Source of the DNA: CAYOHY01 sp964403885
GTDB lineage: Bacteria > Actinomycetota > Coriobacteriia > Anaerosomatales > PHET01
Length of the DNA stretch: 64,000 bases
Assembly: GCA_964403885.1 (NCBI GenBank)
Contig: CAYOHY010000003.1
Location: 22,907 to 86,906 of the forward strand
Direction of reading: 5' to 3'
The first letter of the stretch is position 1; the number at the start of each line of letters is the position of its first letter. Made by a program: the position numbers and the translations under genes. Under the pieces are notes generated by a model. It was given only the letters and a program-made list of their open reading frames with translations. It searched no databases and was not told the DNA's origin. This document shows positions 1-9,620 of the stretch, piece after piece.

Positions 1-7
1 AAGGGCG

Positions 8-949
8 ATGACATGGGCCGACCGGCACCCGCGCTTCGAACTCGCGCTCACTGACCCGGACTACCCGCACCTGCTGAGAGACTCGCCGCAGCCACCAGAG
101 CGGCTCTACGGCTACGGGGACCCGGCCGCTCTCGTACCGGGGATCGCGATCGTGGGTGCTCGCAAGGCGACACCCTACGGGCTGAGAGCGGCACGCATGT
201 TGGCAGGCTGGGCAGGCGAGGCCGGCTATGTGGTCATATCCGGTGCAGCCATCGGGTGCGATCAGGAGGCACATATCGCCACCCTCGAGACCGGCGGCAG
301 GACGGTGGCGGTGCTTGGGTGCGGTGCTGACATCGCCTACCCTTCGCGGAGCGGACCGCTGCTGAGCAGGATCGCCGGGAGCGGCTGCGTCATCTCGGAG
401 CATCCATGGGGAACCGGACCCCGGCGCTGGGCGTTTCGTACGCGCAATCGCATCATCGCAGGCCTGTCTCGTGCGGTGCTCGTCGTGGAGGCGGCCCTGG
501 GCAGCGGCACGTTCTCGACCGCCGACTACGCCCTGGATGCCGGACGAGAGGTATGGACCGTGCCGGGCTCGATCTACGCTCCTGAATGTTCAGGCTCCAA
601 CCGGCTGCTGAGACAGGGTGCGCTACCCATCCTCGACGCCGATGACCTTCGCGCCGCGGCCGAGCCCCTCCTGGGACCTCCTCGGAAGATGTCGCTGGCC
701 CCGGATCCTGTGAGCCAGGAGGGCGACGCGCTCCTCGCAGCGCTTCGTGCCAATGCGGCGCGCCCCGACGATCTGGCCAGAGCCCTCGGGACCGACATCG
801 TCACCATCGCCCGTGCTTTGGGCAGACATGAAGCGATGGGGCTGGTGGTGAGGGCCTCCGACGGACGCTACGCACTCCCGCCGGATCCCCAGAGGAAGCG
901 CCCCAAGAAACTTGATGCGCGGCATCGCGATACAATGTCGCCCCCGTAG
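8..949 (+). CDS. dprA: DNA processing protein DprA (start at window edge)
   Basis: DprA binds incoming single-stranded DNA and loads RecA during natural transformation. The Rossmann-like core is clear: GARKATPYG at residues 50-58, GCGADIAYP near 104-112, RNRIIAG near 147-153 and TVPGS near 184-188. The family motif SGxARGxD reads SGAAIGCD at 79-85, so the usual Arg is missing. Residues about 235-300 look like the C-terminal winged helix. At 313 aa it is somewhat short for the family, and only seven bases lie upstream of the ATG, with an AAGGG just 2 bases away, so the true start may lie outside the window. trmFO follows after 17 bases. Confidence 0.9.
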   Translation: MTWADRHPRFELALTDPDYPHLLRDSPQPPERLYGYGDPAALVPGIAIVGARKATPYGLRAARMLAGWAGEAGYVVISGAAIGCDQEAHIATLETGGRTVAVLGCGADIAYPSRSGPLLSRIAGSGCVISEHPWGTGPRRWAFRTRNRIIAGLSRAVLVVEAALGSGTFSTADYALDAGREVWTVPGSIYAPECSGSNRLLRQGALPILDADDLRAAAEPLLGPPRKMSLAPDPVSQEGDALLAALRANAARPDDLARALGTDIVTIARALGRHEAMGLVVRASDGRYALPPDPQRKRPKKLDARHRDTMSPP

Positions 950-966
950 GGCGAAAGGAATCACAG

Positions 967-2322
967 TTGATCGAGGTCCCATCAGATATGGTCACCGTTC
1001 TCGGAGGTGGCATAGCCGGCTCTGAGGCGGCGTGGCAACTGGCGCAGCGCGGGATCCGCACGCGGCTTGTCGAGATGCGCCCCGACCATATGACGCCCGC
1101 GCATCACTCCGGCGACTTCGCCGAGTTGGTCTGTTCGAACTCCCTCAAGAGCGACGACGAGACCACGGCGTCAGGGCTGCTGAAGCGCGAGTTGGAGGAC
1201 CTCGACAGCCTGGTCATGCGGGTCGCCAGGCAGACACGAGTCCCCGCCGGAGCGGCGCTTGCCGTCGACCGCCATGCCTTCTCCGCGCGCATCACGCAGA
1301 TGATCGAGGAGCATCCGCTTATCGAGGTGACACGCGAGGAGGCCACACGGATTCCGGACGGCGCGGTCATCGTGGCCACCGGTCCACTCACGAGTGACGC
1401 GCTCGAGGAGTCGATCAGCCGATTGGTGGGCGAGGACCGGCTCTCGTTCTATGACGCCGCCGCCCCGATCGTTGAAGCCGAGAGCCTGGATCGCTCCATC
1501 GTCTTCGCGGCATCCCGCTACGACAAAGGCGAGGGCGCGGACTACCTGAACGCACCAATGAACCGTGAGGAGTACGAACGGTTCTACGACGCCCTCGTCA
1601 ACGCCTCCCGCGTCCACGCGAAGGACTTCGAGCGGCGTGAGCTTTTCGCTGCCTGCCAGCCCGCCGAGGAGGTCGCGAGAACCGGGCGTGACGCCCTGCG
1701 CTTCGGCGCCCTGAAGCCCGTGGGGCTGACGGACCCCCGCACCGGTGAGCGCCCCTGGGCCGTGGTACAGCTGCGCGCCGAGAACGCGCAATGCACCGCG
1801 TACAACCTCGTGGGGTTCCAGACGAATCTCACGTTCCCCGAGCAGCGCCGCGTGTTCTCGATGATCCCCGGGCTCGAGCACGCCGAGTTCGTTCGCTACG
1901 GCGTCATGCATCGCAACACCTTCCTGGACGCGCCGCGACTGCTCGACGAGACGCTCGCCCTTCGCGGACACAGGGGAGTCAGGTTCGCGGGACAGATCAC
2001 CGGCACGGAGGGCTATCTGGAAGCCGCAGCGTCGGGCCTCATGGCCGCACTGAACACGTGGGCGGACCTCACCGACACCGGTGCTTTGATCCTGCCTGAT
2101 ACGACGGCATTCGGCTCGCTGCTCAACCACGCCACAAGTCCTGAGACGTCGAGCTACCAGCCCATGCACGTGAACTTCGGGATCATCCCACCGCTGGAGA
2201 TGCGTATCCGCGGCAAGCGAGAGCGCTATGCCGCCTACGCCGATCGGGCGAGAGCATCGATGGGGGAGTGGCTGGGCGCTCACCCGCACGTGAAGGCCTC
2301 AGTGATGCCAGATGCCATCTGA
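967..2322 (+). CDS. trmFO: methylenetetrahydrofolate-tRNA (uracil-5-)-methyltransferase TrmFO
   Basis: This flavoenzyme makes 5-methyluridine at position 54 of tRNA using methylene-THF and FAD. The FAD-binding GGGIAGSEAAW motif starts near residue 13, and the family signature GQITGTEGYLE is near residue 343. The 451 aa length is typical. The start is a TTG placed 7 bases after AAAGGA; an in-frame ATG seven codons later is less well placed. The last 11 bases overlap xerC, which suggests translational coupling. Confidence 0.95.
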   Translation: MIEVPSDMVTVLGGGIAGSEAAWQLAQRGIRTRLVEMRPDHMTPAHHSGDFAELVCSNSLKSDDETTASGLLKRELEDLDSLVMRVARQTRVPAGAALAVDRHAFSARITQMIEEHPLIEVTREEATRIPDGAVIVATGPLTSDALEESISRLVGEDRLSFYDAAAPIVEAESLDRSIVFAASRYDKGEGADYLNAPMNREEYERFYDALVNASRVHAKDFERRELFAACQPAEEVARTGRDALRFGALKPVGLTDPRTGERPWAVVQLRAENAQCTAYNLVGFQTNLTFPEQRRVFSMIPGLEHAEFVRYGVMHRNTFLDAPRLLDETLALRGHRGVRFAGQITGTEGYLEAAASGLMAALNTWADLTDTGALILPDTTAFGSLLNHATSPETSSYQPMHVNFGIIPPLEMRIRGKRERYAAYADRARASMGEWLGAHPHVKASVMPDAI

Positions 2323-3211
2323 AGAACCCGACGCCTTGGTAGATGCCTTTCTCGAGTACCTGCGCATCGAGCGAAGCGTCTCACCCAACACACTGCGCGC
2401 GTACTCGGCTGACCTCGGCCGCTACATCGAATGGGCAAACAGGTCCGGGTTCGACCCGGTAAGACTCACACATCGAAACCTCCGACTCTATCTGGCGGAG
2501 ATGGACCGGGCCCGCTACGCCCGCCGCACCATCGCGCGCAGACTATCGTCAGTCAGGTCGTTCTTCGGCTTTCTCGTCGAGCGGGGCTATGCAGACAGCG
2601 ACCCGTCCTCAGTGCTGTCGGCCCCCAAGATCCCCGCGCGCCTGCCCAAGCTGGTGCCGACGGCGGAGCTGGCACCGCTACTCGAAGCCCCCGACACGTC
2701 GACACCTGTGGGCCTGCGCGACTCGGCGATCCTTGAGCTCCTGTACGCGAGCGGGATTCGTGTGGGGGAGCTTTCGGGCCTGAGGCTCGACGGCCTTGAT
2801 CTGGCACAAGGCCAATGCCGCGTTGTGGGTAAGGGCAACAAGGAGAGGATCGTCCCGCTGCATCGTGCGGCCTCGGCGAAGCTGCGAAGCTACCTGACAT
2901 CAGGAAGGCCGCGACTTGCCACGGCGGCGTCACCTGATACCGTGTTCTTGTCCGTCCGAGGAAATCGACTGTCCGAAGACGCGGTACGACGGCTCTTCAA
3001 GCGCTACCTCGCGACAGCCGGAGCAACGACGTCTCTAAGCCCGCACGCGATGCGACACACATTTGCGACGCACCTTCTCGAAGGCGGGGCAGACCTTCGC
3101 ACGGTGCAAGAGCTGCTGGGTCATGTTGCTCTGTCCACTACCCAGATTTATACTCACTTGAGCATGAAGAGGCTCCAAGACGTGCACAGGAACGCACACC
3201 CGCGCGCGTGA
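2312..3211 (+). CDS. xerC: tyrosine recombinase XerC/XerD-type
   Basis: A site-specific tyrosine recombinase, by context the chromosome-dimer resolvase acting at dif. The catalytic set is complete: R150, K174, H245 and R248 (HAMRH), H271 and the nucleophile Y280. An N-terminal SAM-like core-binding domain covers residues about 8-95. The length (299 aa) is normal for XerC/D. It overlaps the end of trmFO, as in the gid-codV arrangement of Firmicutes. Sequence alone does not separate XerC from XerD; the symbol follows the gene order. Confidence 0.9.
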   Translation: MPSEEPDALVDAFLEYLRIERSVSPNTLRAYSADLGRYIEWANRSGFDPVRLTHRNLRLYLAEMDRARYARRTIARRLSSVRSFFGFLVERGYADSDPSSVLSAPKIPARLPKLVPTAELAPLLEAPDTSTPVGLRDSAILELLYASGIRVGELSGLRLDGLDLAQGQCRVVGKGNKERIVPLHRAASAKLRSYLTSGRPRLATAASPDTVFLSVRGNRLSEDAVRRLFKRYLATAGATTSLSPHAMRHTFATHLLEGGADLRTVQELLGHVALSTTQIYTHLSMKRLQDVHRNAHPRA

Positions 3212-3242
3212 GACGAGCCCACCGCAGTAAGGGGCCCACTGC

Positions 3243-4022
3243 ATGAAGTCCGATCCGCGGACTGATCTTCCCGCCCTCTGGGCGCGCTACAAGTCAGACG
3301 GCGACTCACGGGCTCGGGACGAGCTCATACTTAACTATTCTCCGCTCGTGAAGTATGTCGCCGGTCGCCTTGCCTCCAGCCTGCCCCAAACCGTGGATAC
3401 GGCAGACCTCATCAGCTACGGCATCTTCGGTCTGATCGATGCGATCGAGAAGTACGACCCGGACCGTGCGATCAAGTTCGAGACATACGCCATCGCTCGC
3501 ATCAAGGGAGCGATCATCGATGAGCTGCGCGCCATGGACTGGGTCCCTCGGTCAGTGAGGTCTCGCGCTCGCGAGATCGAGAACGCCTACGTCGCCTTGG
3601 AGAACGAGCTCAAGCGGGTGCCCTCGGACCAGGAGGTCGCCGACCGCATCGGCGTCTCGCTCAAGGACTTCCACGACATTCTCACCAAGCTGAGCTACAC
3701 CTCGGTGGTCAGCTTCGAGGAGTTGTGGGTAGGAGGGGAGCGCGAGGACGGTCAAAGCGCGATCGGCGCCATCCGGGACGATTCGGCCGACGACCCGGTC
3801 GCGGTCTTCGAGAGCGTCGAGATCAAAGACATACTCGCTGGTGCCATCGACAGACTTCCTGACCGAGAGAAGACGGTCATCGCGCTGTACTACTACGAGG
3901 GACTGACCCTGAAGGAGATCGGCCAGGTGCTCGGCGTGACCGAGTCCCGCGTGAGCCAACTCCACACCAAGGCGGTTCTTCGACTTCGCGCCCGTCTGCA
4001 CGCTGCTCAATCGATGCCGTAG
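3243..4022 (+). CDS. whiG: RNA polymerase sigma factor, FliA/WhiG family
   Basis: A sigma-28-type alternative sigma factor (259 aa) that directs RNA polymerase to motility or, in streptomycetes, sporulation promoters. Region 2 is visible at about residues 20-110, with NYSPLVKYVAGRLA and TADLISYGIFGLIDAIEKYD. Region 3 follows, and region 4 ends in a helix-turn-helix around KEIGQVLGVTESRVSQLHTKA. A good Shine-Dalgarno (TAAGGGG) sits 8 bases before the ATG. It lies between xerC and rpsB, where Actinobacteria carry whiG. No anti-sigma factor or flagellar gene is next to it, so motility and developmental roles cannot be separated here. Confidence 0.9.
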   Translation: MKSDPRTDLPALWARYKSDGDSRARDELILNYSPLVKYVAGRLASSLPQTVDTADLISYGIFGLIDAIEKYDPDRAIKFETYAIARIKGAIIDELRAMDWVPRSVRSRAREIENAYVALENELKRVPSDQEVADRIGVSLKDFHDILTKLSYTSVVSFEELWVGGEREDGQSAIGAIRDDSADDPVAVFESVEIKDILAGAIDRLPDREKTVIALYYYEGLTLKEIGQVLGVTESRVSQLHTKAVLRLRARLHAAQSMP

Positions 4023-4094
4023 TATGCTGGCAGCGTACGTGCTGTAGCTGATATGCGATCGACTGCAACTCCGACTCGCTAAGAGAGTGAACGC

Positions 4095-4679
4095 ATGAGC
4101 CACACAGTTCTTGTCGTCGAGGACACCGACCTGCTCCGCCGCATGTACTCTGATCGGCTCGCCGCCGATGGCTATCGCGTCCTGACCGCGAGCGACGGCC
4201 TCGAGGCCCTGTCGGCGCTCAGAACCGACACGCCTGATCTCATCTTGCTCGACCTCATCATGCCCAAGATGAGTGGCCTTGAGGTTCTCGAGCTCGTCAA
4301 GAAGGACCCGCGGCTCAAGCACATCCCTGTCCTGATCCTGTCCAATCTGGGACAGGACACCGACATGCAGCGCGGCTTGGACCTGGGCGCCGTCGACTAC
4401 CTCATCAAGAACGACGCTCGGCCTGCCGACGTATCCGACAAGATCGGCCTGCTCCTGAAGCACATGGGAGGCAACACCGCCCAAGCCGGCGCCTACCGCC
4501 TTCTCGTTCGCGACCGTGAGGCCGACTCGGATCGATTCGTGGGCGAGCAGGGTCTGACCAGGCGCTTCTGGTGCCCCGCGTGCGAGGTCGAGTTGAACCT
4601 CGAGTTGATCAGCAAGCCTGATCGTCCGGGCTGGTACGACGCTCACGTGCTGTGCCCGCTGTGCGGCAGGGAGTACTGA
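4095..4679 (+). CDS. response regulator with C-terminal zinc-ribbon-like domain
   Basis: The receiver domain covers residues 1-122 and has all the phosphoacceptor residues: E9/D10, D53, S83 and K105. There is no DNA-binding output domain. Instead the last 70 residues hold a CPAC...CPLC pair (C160, C163, C187, C190) typical of a zinc ribbon. No cognate histidine kinase is adjacent. The start ATG follows a GAGAG at normal distance. The regulatory target is unknown; a protein-protein or nucleic-acid-binding output through the zinc ribbon is an inference. It lies alone between whiG and the rpsB promoter. Confidence 0.85.
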   Translation: MSHTVLVVEDTDLLRRMYSDRLAADGYRVLTASDGLEALSALRTDTPDLILLDLIMPKMSGLEVLELVKKDPRLKHIPVLILSNLGQDTDMQRGLDLGAVDYLIKNDARPADVSDKIGLLLKHMGGNTAQAGAYRLLVRDREADSDRFVGEQGLTRRFWCPACEVELNLELISKPDRPGWYDAHVLCPLCGREY

Positions 4680-4703
4680 GTCCCACTCCATCTCATCACC
4701 GAT

Positions 4704-4734
4704 GACGACCCGCTCTCGACCGAGGCGGGTCGTC
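4704..4734 (+). terminator. GC-rich hairpin after the response regulator gene
   Basis: A perfect 10-bp inverted repeat (GACGACCCGC / GCGGGTCGTC) with an 11-base loop lies 24 bases after the stop codon. There is no T-run; the rpsB extended -10 follows immediately, so the hairpin occupies the spacer and -35 region of that promoter. Confidence 0.55.
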
Positions 4735-4743
4735 TGCTATACT
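4735..4743 (+). promoter_or_regulatory. extended -10 promoter of rpsB-tsf
   Basis: TGCTATACT is a near-consensus extended -10 element (TGnTATAAT). A TCGACC 16 bases upstream could act as a weak -35. Transcription from here would give a leader of about 108 bases before rpsB. The 20 bases around it are almost identical to those upstream of rpsO. Confidence 0.7.
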
Positions 4744-4858
4744 GTCTCGGCTTTGACTACGCATGCCTGTGGACTTCGGCGCGAGGTGCCATCCCGAGAG
4801 GATGGTCGCGTTCGAGGGAAGAAGCAGGCAGAGGAACAACCGAAAGGAAGGCTTTGCC

Positions 4859-5653
4859 ATGCCCGTCGTCACTATGAAGTCGCTGCTGGAGGCGGGTGTC
4901 CACTTCGGACACCAGACCCGCCGCTGGAACCCCAAGATGAAGCCGTACATCTTCACCGAGCGTAACGGCATCTACATCCTGGACCTGCAGCGCACCCTCC
5001 GTGAGCTCGAGCACTCTTACAAGTTCGCTCGCGCCATCGGCACCCGCGGCCAGTCCATCCTGTTCGTGGGCACCAAGAAGCAGGCCCAGGAGCCCATCAC
5101 CACCGAGGCTCAGCGCGCCGGCATGCCCTACGTCACCAACCGCTGGCTCGGCGGTATGCTCACCAACTTCGTGACCATGCGCAGCCGCGTTCAGCGCATG
5201 GAGGAGCTTGAGGCCATGGAGGCCGACGGTCGCATGGCCGGTCTGCCCAAGAAGGAGCAGATCCTGCTTCGCAAGGAGCTCGGCAAGCTCAAGGCCAACC
5301 TCGACGGCGTCCGCGAGATGCGCGACCTGCCGGCAGCGCTGTTCGTTGTCGACACCAAGCGCGAGGACATCGCCATCAAGGAAGCGCGTCGCCTTCGCAT
5401 CCCGATCATCGGCCTGGTCGACACCAACGCCGATCCGGACGAGGTCGACTACGTCATCCCGGGTAACGACGACGCCATCCGTTCGGTCGGTCTGATGTGC
5501 CGCGTGATCGCTGACGCCATCATCGACGGCCGTGGCGGCGTACCCGAGGTCGTCCAGGTCGAGGCCGCAGCCGCTCCCGCCGTGGAGTGCGTTGAGACCG
5601 AGAGCCCTGCCGCTGCCGTCGCTGAGGCCGCCGAGGCCCCCGCTGCCGAGTAG
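4859..5653 (+). CDS. rpsB: 30S ribosomal protein S2
   Basis: A component of the small ribosomal subunit, bound at the head-body junction. The protein begins [19 protein letters not shown], the standard S2 N-terminus. An in-frame extension of 32 codons upstream is rejected because AAAGGAAG sits 8 bases before this ATG. The 264 aa include a C-terminal Ala/Glu/Val-rich tail of about 35 residues beyond the usual core, common in actinobacterial S2. tsf follows after 45 bases, the usual rpsB-tsf pair. Confidence 0.97.
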   Translation: MPVVTMKSLLEAGVHFGHQTRRWNPKMKPYIFTERNGIYILDLQRTLRELEHSYKFARAIGTRGQSILFVGTKKQAQEPITTEAQRAGMPYVTNRWLGGMLTNFVTMRSRVQRMEELEAMEADGRMAGLPKKEQILLRKELGKLKANLDGVREMRDLPAALFVVDTKREDIAIKEARRLRIPIIGLVDTNADPDEVDYVIPGNDDAIRSVGLMCRVIADAIIDGRGGVPEVVQVEAAAAPAVECVETESPAAAVAEAAEAPAAE

Positions 5654-5698
5654 CACCGACACCGTATTCACCAACCTCTACGAATCCGAGGAGTAGAC

Positions 5699-6589
5699 AT
5701 GGCTGATATCTCCGCCAGCATGGTCAAGGAGCTCCGCGAGTGCACCGGCGCGGGCATGATGGAGTGCAAGAAGGCCCTCACTGAGGCCGAAGGCGACATG
5801 GAGGCTGCCGTCGACATCCTTCGCACCCGCGGACTCGCCGCGCTTGCGAAGAAGGCCGGCCGTGCCACCAACGAGGGCACCGTCGCCGCCTACGTCACCG
5901 ATGACGCGACCGTCGGCGTTCTCGTCGAGGTCAACTGTGAGACCGACTTCGTCGGCCGCAACGCCGAGTTCACCGGTTTCGTCGACGCCCTTGCCGCCCA
6001 TATCGCGGTCAACGGCCCTGAGAACGTGGACGAGCTCAAGGAGCAGGCGATCGCCGATCGCGACATCACCGTCGAGCAGCTCCTCGGCGAGATGGTCGGC
6101 AAGCTGGGCGAGAACATGGGTGTGGCCCGCTTCATCCGCGAGGAGATCTCCGGCACCGGCGCCGTCGCCACGTACGTGCACGGTGGCGGCCGCATCGGCG
6201 TCATGGTGACCTACGCGTTCACCAAGCCCGAGACCGCCGCGAACGACACCTTCAAGACGTTCTCGCGCGATGTCGCGATGCAGGTCGCTGCCGCGAGCCC
6301 GATGGTCACTCGCCGCGAGGATCTCTCGTCCGACGTCATCGAGCACGAGCTGTCGATCTATAAGGCCCAGGCCGCCGAGTCCGGCAAGCCTGAGGCGATC
6401 CAGGAGAAGATGGCCCAGGGCCGTCTTGAGAAGTTCTACAAGGAGGTCGCGCTCGTCGAGCAGGCCTTCGTGAAGAACATGGATCAGACCGTTGCGCAGT
6501 ACACCGCAGAGGTCTCCAAGGCCGTTGGCGACGAGATCGCTATCGTCGGCTTCGTCCGCTTCAACCTCGGTGAGTGCTCCGCCGAGTAG
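5699..6589 (+). CDS. tsf: translation elongation factor Ts
   Basis: The guanine-nucleotide exchange factor for EF-Tu. The N-terminal UBA-like domain is evident (VKELRECTGAGMMECKKAL), and the core contains VLVEVNCETDFVGRN. Its 296 aa match the long bacterial form. A strong GAGGAG lies 5 bases before the ATG. It is co-transcribed with rpsB, and a hairpin between 6627 and 6654 probably ends the transcript. Confidence 0.97.
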   Translation: MADISASMVKELRECTGAGMMECKKALTEAEGDMEAAVDILRTRGLAALAKKAGRATNEGTVAAYVTDDATVGVLVEVNCETDFVGRNAEFTGFVDALAAHIAVNGPENVDELKEQAIADRDITVEQLLGEMVGKLGENMGVARFIREEISGTGAVATYVHGGGRIGVMVTYAFTKPETAANDTFKTFSRDVAMQVAAASPMVTRREDLSSDVIEHELSIYKAQAAESGKPEAIQEKMAQGRLEKFYKEVALVEQAFVKNMDQTVAQYTAEVSKAVGDEIAIVGFVRFNLGECSAE

Positions 6590-6626
6590 TAGTCACAGAT
6601 CGCGGTCTTCACGGCCGCGTACTCGG

Positions 6627-6654
6627 ACGGGCCGGTACACCAGTGCCGGCCCGT
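6627..6654 (+). terminator. hairpin after tsf
   Basis: A 12-bp stem (one G-T pair) with an ACCA loop; the arms begin ACGGGCCGG and end CCGGCCCGT. No T-run follows. A smaller 5-bp hairpin (CGCGG/CCGCG) precedes it at 6601-6619. As at rpsB, the hairpin runs directly into the next promoter. Confidence 0.55.
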
Positions 6655-6658
6655 CTAC

Positions 6659-6666
6659 TGTATCCT
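6659..6666 (+). promoter_or_regulatory. probable -10 of the pyrH operon promoter
   Basis: TGTATCCT followed by GTG resembles the proS promoter core (TGGTATCCTGTGG). It would give a leader of about 45 bases before pyrH. No good -35 is visible. Confidence 0.45.
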
Positions 6667-6670
6667 GTGA

Positions 6671-8001
<1,331 letters not shown>

Positions 8002-8004
8002 GGC

Positions 8005-8784
8005 GTGTGCCCTGATTCCGCCAGTCGAGCCGACTTCTTCGGCGGCAAACGCGCCGGCGACCTGCTCGCACAGTTCGACCCTGCTGGAGTGCCTGCACAC
8101 GTTGCCGTCATCATGGACGGCAACGGACGGTGGGCGAGCAAGCGCGGTCTTCCGCGACTCGCCGGTCACCAGGCCGGCGCCAAGGCGGTTCGCGAGGCCA
8201 TCGCCGCCTCGATCGAGCTGGGTATCGGCTACCTGACCATCTACTCGTTCTCCTCAGAGAACTGGTCCCGCCCGCGAGACGAAGTCTCCGGGCTCATGAC
8301 CCTGTTCGTCGAAGTCCTTGAGCGTGAGCTCGTGAACCTCGACCGGATGCACGTCAGTGTCCGGGTCATCGGGGACATGAGCGCGGTGCCCCGAGCGACT
8401 CGCGAGGCGTTCGAGCGATGCGTCTCCCGCACGGCGGACAACGACGGCCTCACCCTGGTCGTGGCTCTCAACTACGGGGGTCGCGGCGACTTGGTCAACG
8501 CGGCTCGTTCGCTCGCGGCCGAGGCGGTGGCCGGTTCGCTCACACCGGAGCAGATCGACGAGGCCCTGATCTCGTCGCGGCTCTCCACGGCCGGGATCCC
8601 TGATCCCGACCTCGTGATCAGGACGAGCGGTGAGCTGCGCATCTCGAACTTCTTGCTGTGGGAGATCGCCTACAGCGAACTGTGGGTCACGGCGACGCTG
8701 TGGCCGGACTTCCGCCGCACCGACCTGCTGCGTGCGGTCGTCGACTACCAGCACCGCGAACGACGCTTTGGAGGCAGTTCGTGA
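8005..8784 (+). CDS. uppS: undecaprenyl diphosphate synthase (cis-prenyltransferase)
   Basis: Condenses isopentenyl diphosphate onto farnesyl diphosphate to build the C55 lipid carrier for cell-wall synthesis. The catalytic HVAVIMDGNGRWA motif (the Asp binds the diphosphate) is at about residue 32, followed by GHQAGAKAVRE and TIYSFSSENW; the C-terminal RTSGELRISNFLLW is intact. The start is a GTG 7 bases after GGAGGT. It overlaps cdsA by 4 bases (GTGA). Length 259 aa. Confidence 0.95.
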   Translation: MCPDSASRADFFGGKRAGDLLAQFDPAGVPAHVAVIMDGNGRWASKRGLPRLAGHQAGAKAVREAIAASIELGIGYLTIYSFSSENWSRPRDEVSGLMTLFVEVLERELVNLDRMHVSVRVIGDMSAVPRATREAFERCVSRTADNDGLTLVVALNYGGRGDLVNAARSLAAEAVAGSLTPEQIDEALISSRLSTAGIPDPDLVIRTSGELRISNFLLWEIAYSELWVTATLWPDFRRTDLLRAVVDYQHRERRFGGSS

Positions 8785-9620
8785 CCCGATCCGGCAGCGA
8801 TGAACGTCCGGCTGGCATCAAGGCCGGCTCTCTGCTCACGCGTGCGCTGACGGGTGCGGCCTACGGCGCGATCGTCCTGGGCGTCTTGTGGTGGGGGTCA
8901 CTTCCCACCGGCGTGCTGTTCGGGATCATGGCCGGGTTCTGTGCCGCCGAGTTCTTCGCGATGCAGCGACGGGAACGCCGCCTGCCTAACGAGCTTTTCG
9001 GAGTGGTCGCTGCGACCGCGATGCCCGTTGCCGCTTCCCTGTGGGGACTGCCAGGGCTCTCAGCTACCGTGACGGCCCTCATTGCCGCCTCGCTCGTGTG
9101 GCACACCCTCTTCACCAGCGTACACACCGCAGACACCGCCGAGACGGTCTTTGGCGCCGTCTACACCGGCTTCTTGCTGGCCTACATCGTCTTGTTGAGG
9201 GACTTCGAAGCGGGCCTGATCCTGTCGCTTGCCGCCGTCATCAGCGTATGGGCCTGCGACATGGGCGCGTACTTCATCGGCTCCCTGCTGGGACGCCACA
9301 AGATGGCGCCCGCGATCTCACCCAAGAAGTCCTGGGAAGGCTTTGTCGGCGGGTCGGTCCTGTGTGTCGCGGTGTGGATCGCGGTGCCTTTCGTGCCGGG
9401 CTCGGGGATCGAGCTCCCGCTCGCGCTTTTCGCCGGTGTCGCAGTTGCCGTGTCATCGGTCATCGGTGACCTCGTCGAGTCGCGCATCAAGCGCGAGGCA
9501 GGGGTCAAGGACTCGGGTACCTCGCTTCCCGGCCACGGGGGCTTTCTCGACCGGCTCGACTCGCTCATCCTCGTCGGCCTGGTCGTGTACTGGGTTCTGT
9601 GGTGGGGCGGCGTCCGATGA
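8781..9620 (+). CDS. cdsA: phosphatidate cytidylyltransferase
   Basis: Integral membrane enzyme making CDP-diacylglycerol from phosphatidate and CTP, the precursor used by PgsA further along this window. Multiple hydrophobic segments are present and the C-terminal signature is intact: SRIKREAGVKDSGTSLPGHG followed by GFLDRLDS. The 279 aa start from a GTG overlapping the uppS stop; a longer in-frame extension lies inside uppS and is rejected. Overlaps dxr by 4 bases (ATGA). Confidence 0.95.
   Translation: MTRSGSDERPAGIKAGSLLTRALTGAAYGAIVLGVLWWGSLPTGVLFGIMAGFCAAEFFAMQRRERRLPNELFGVVAATAMPVAASLWGLPGLSATVTALIAASLVWHTLFTSVHTADTAETVFGAVYTGFLLAYIVLLRDFEAGLILSLAAVISVWACDMGAYFIGSLLGRHKMAPAISPKKSWEGFVGGSVLCVAVWIAVPFVPGSGIELPLALFAGVAVAVSSVIGDLVESRIKREAGVKDSGTSLPGHGGFLDRLDSLILVGLVVYWVLWWGGVR

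Noticed and set aside
1171..2289. Long minus-strand frame opposite trmFO
   Set aside because: Codon-bias shadow; no domain, no ribosome site, and trmFO is fully supported.
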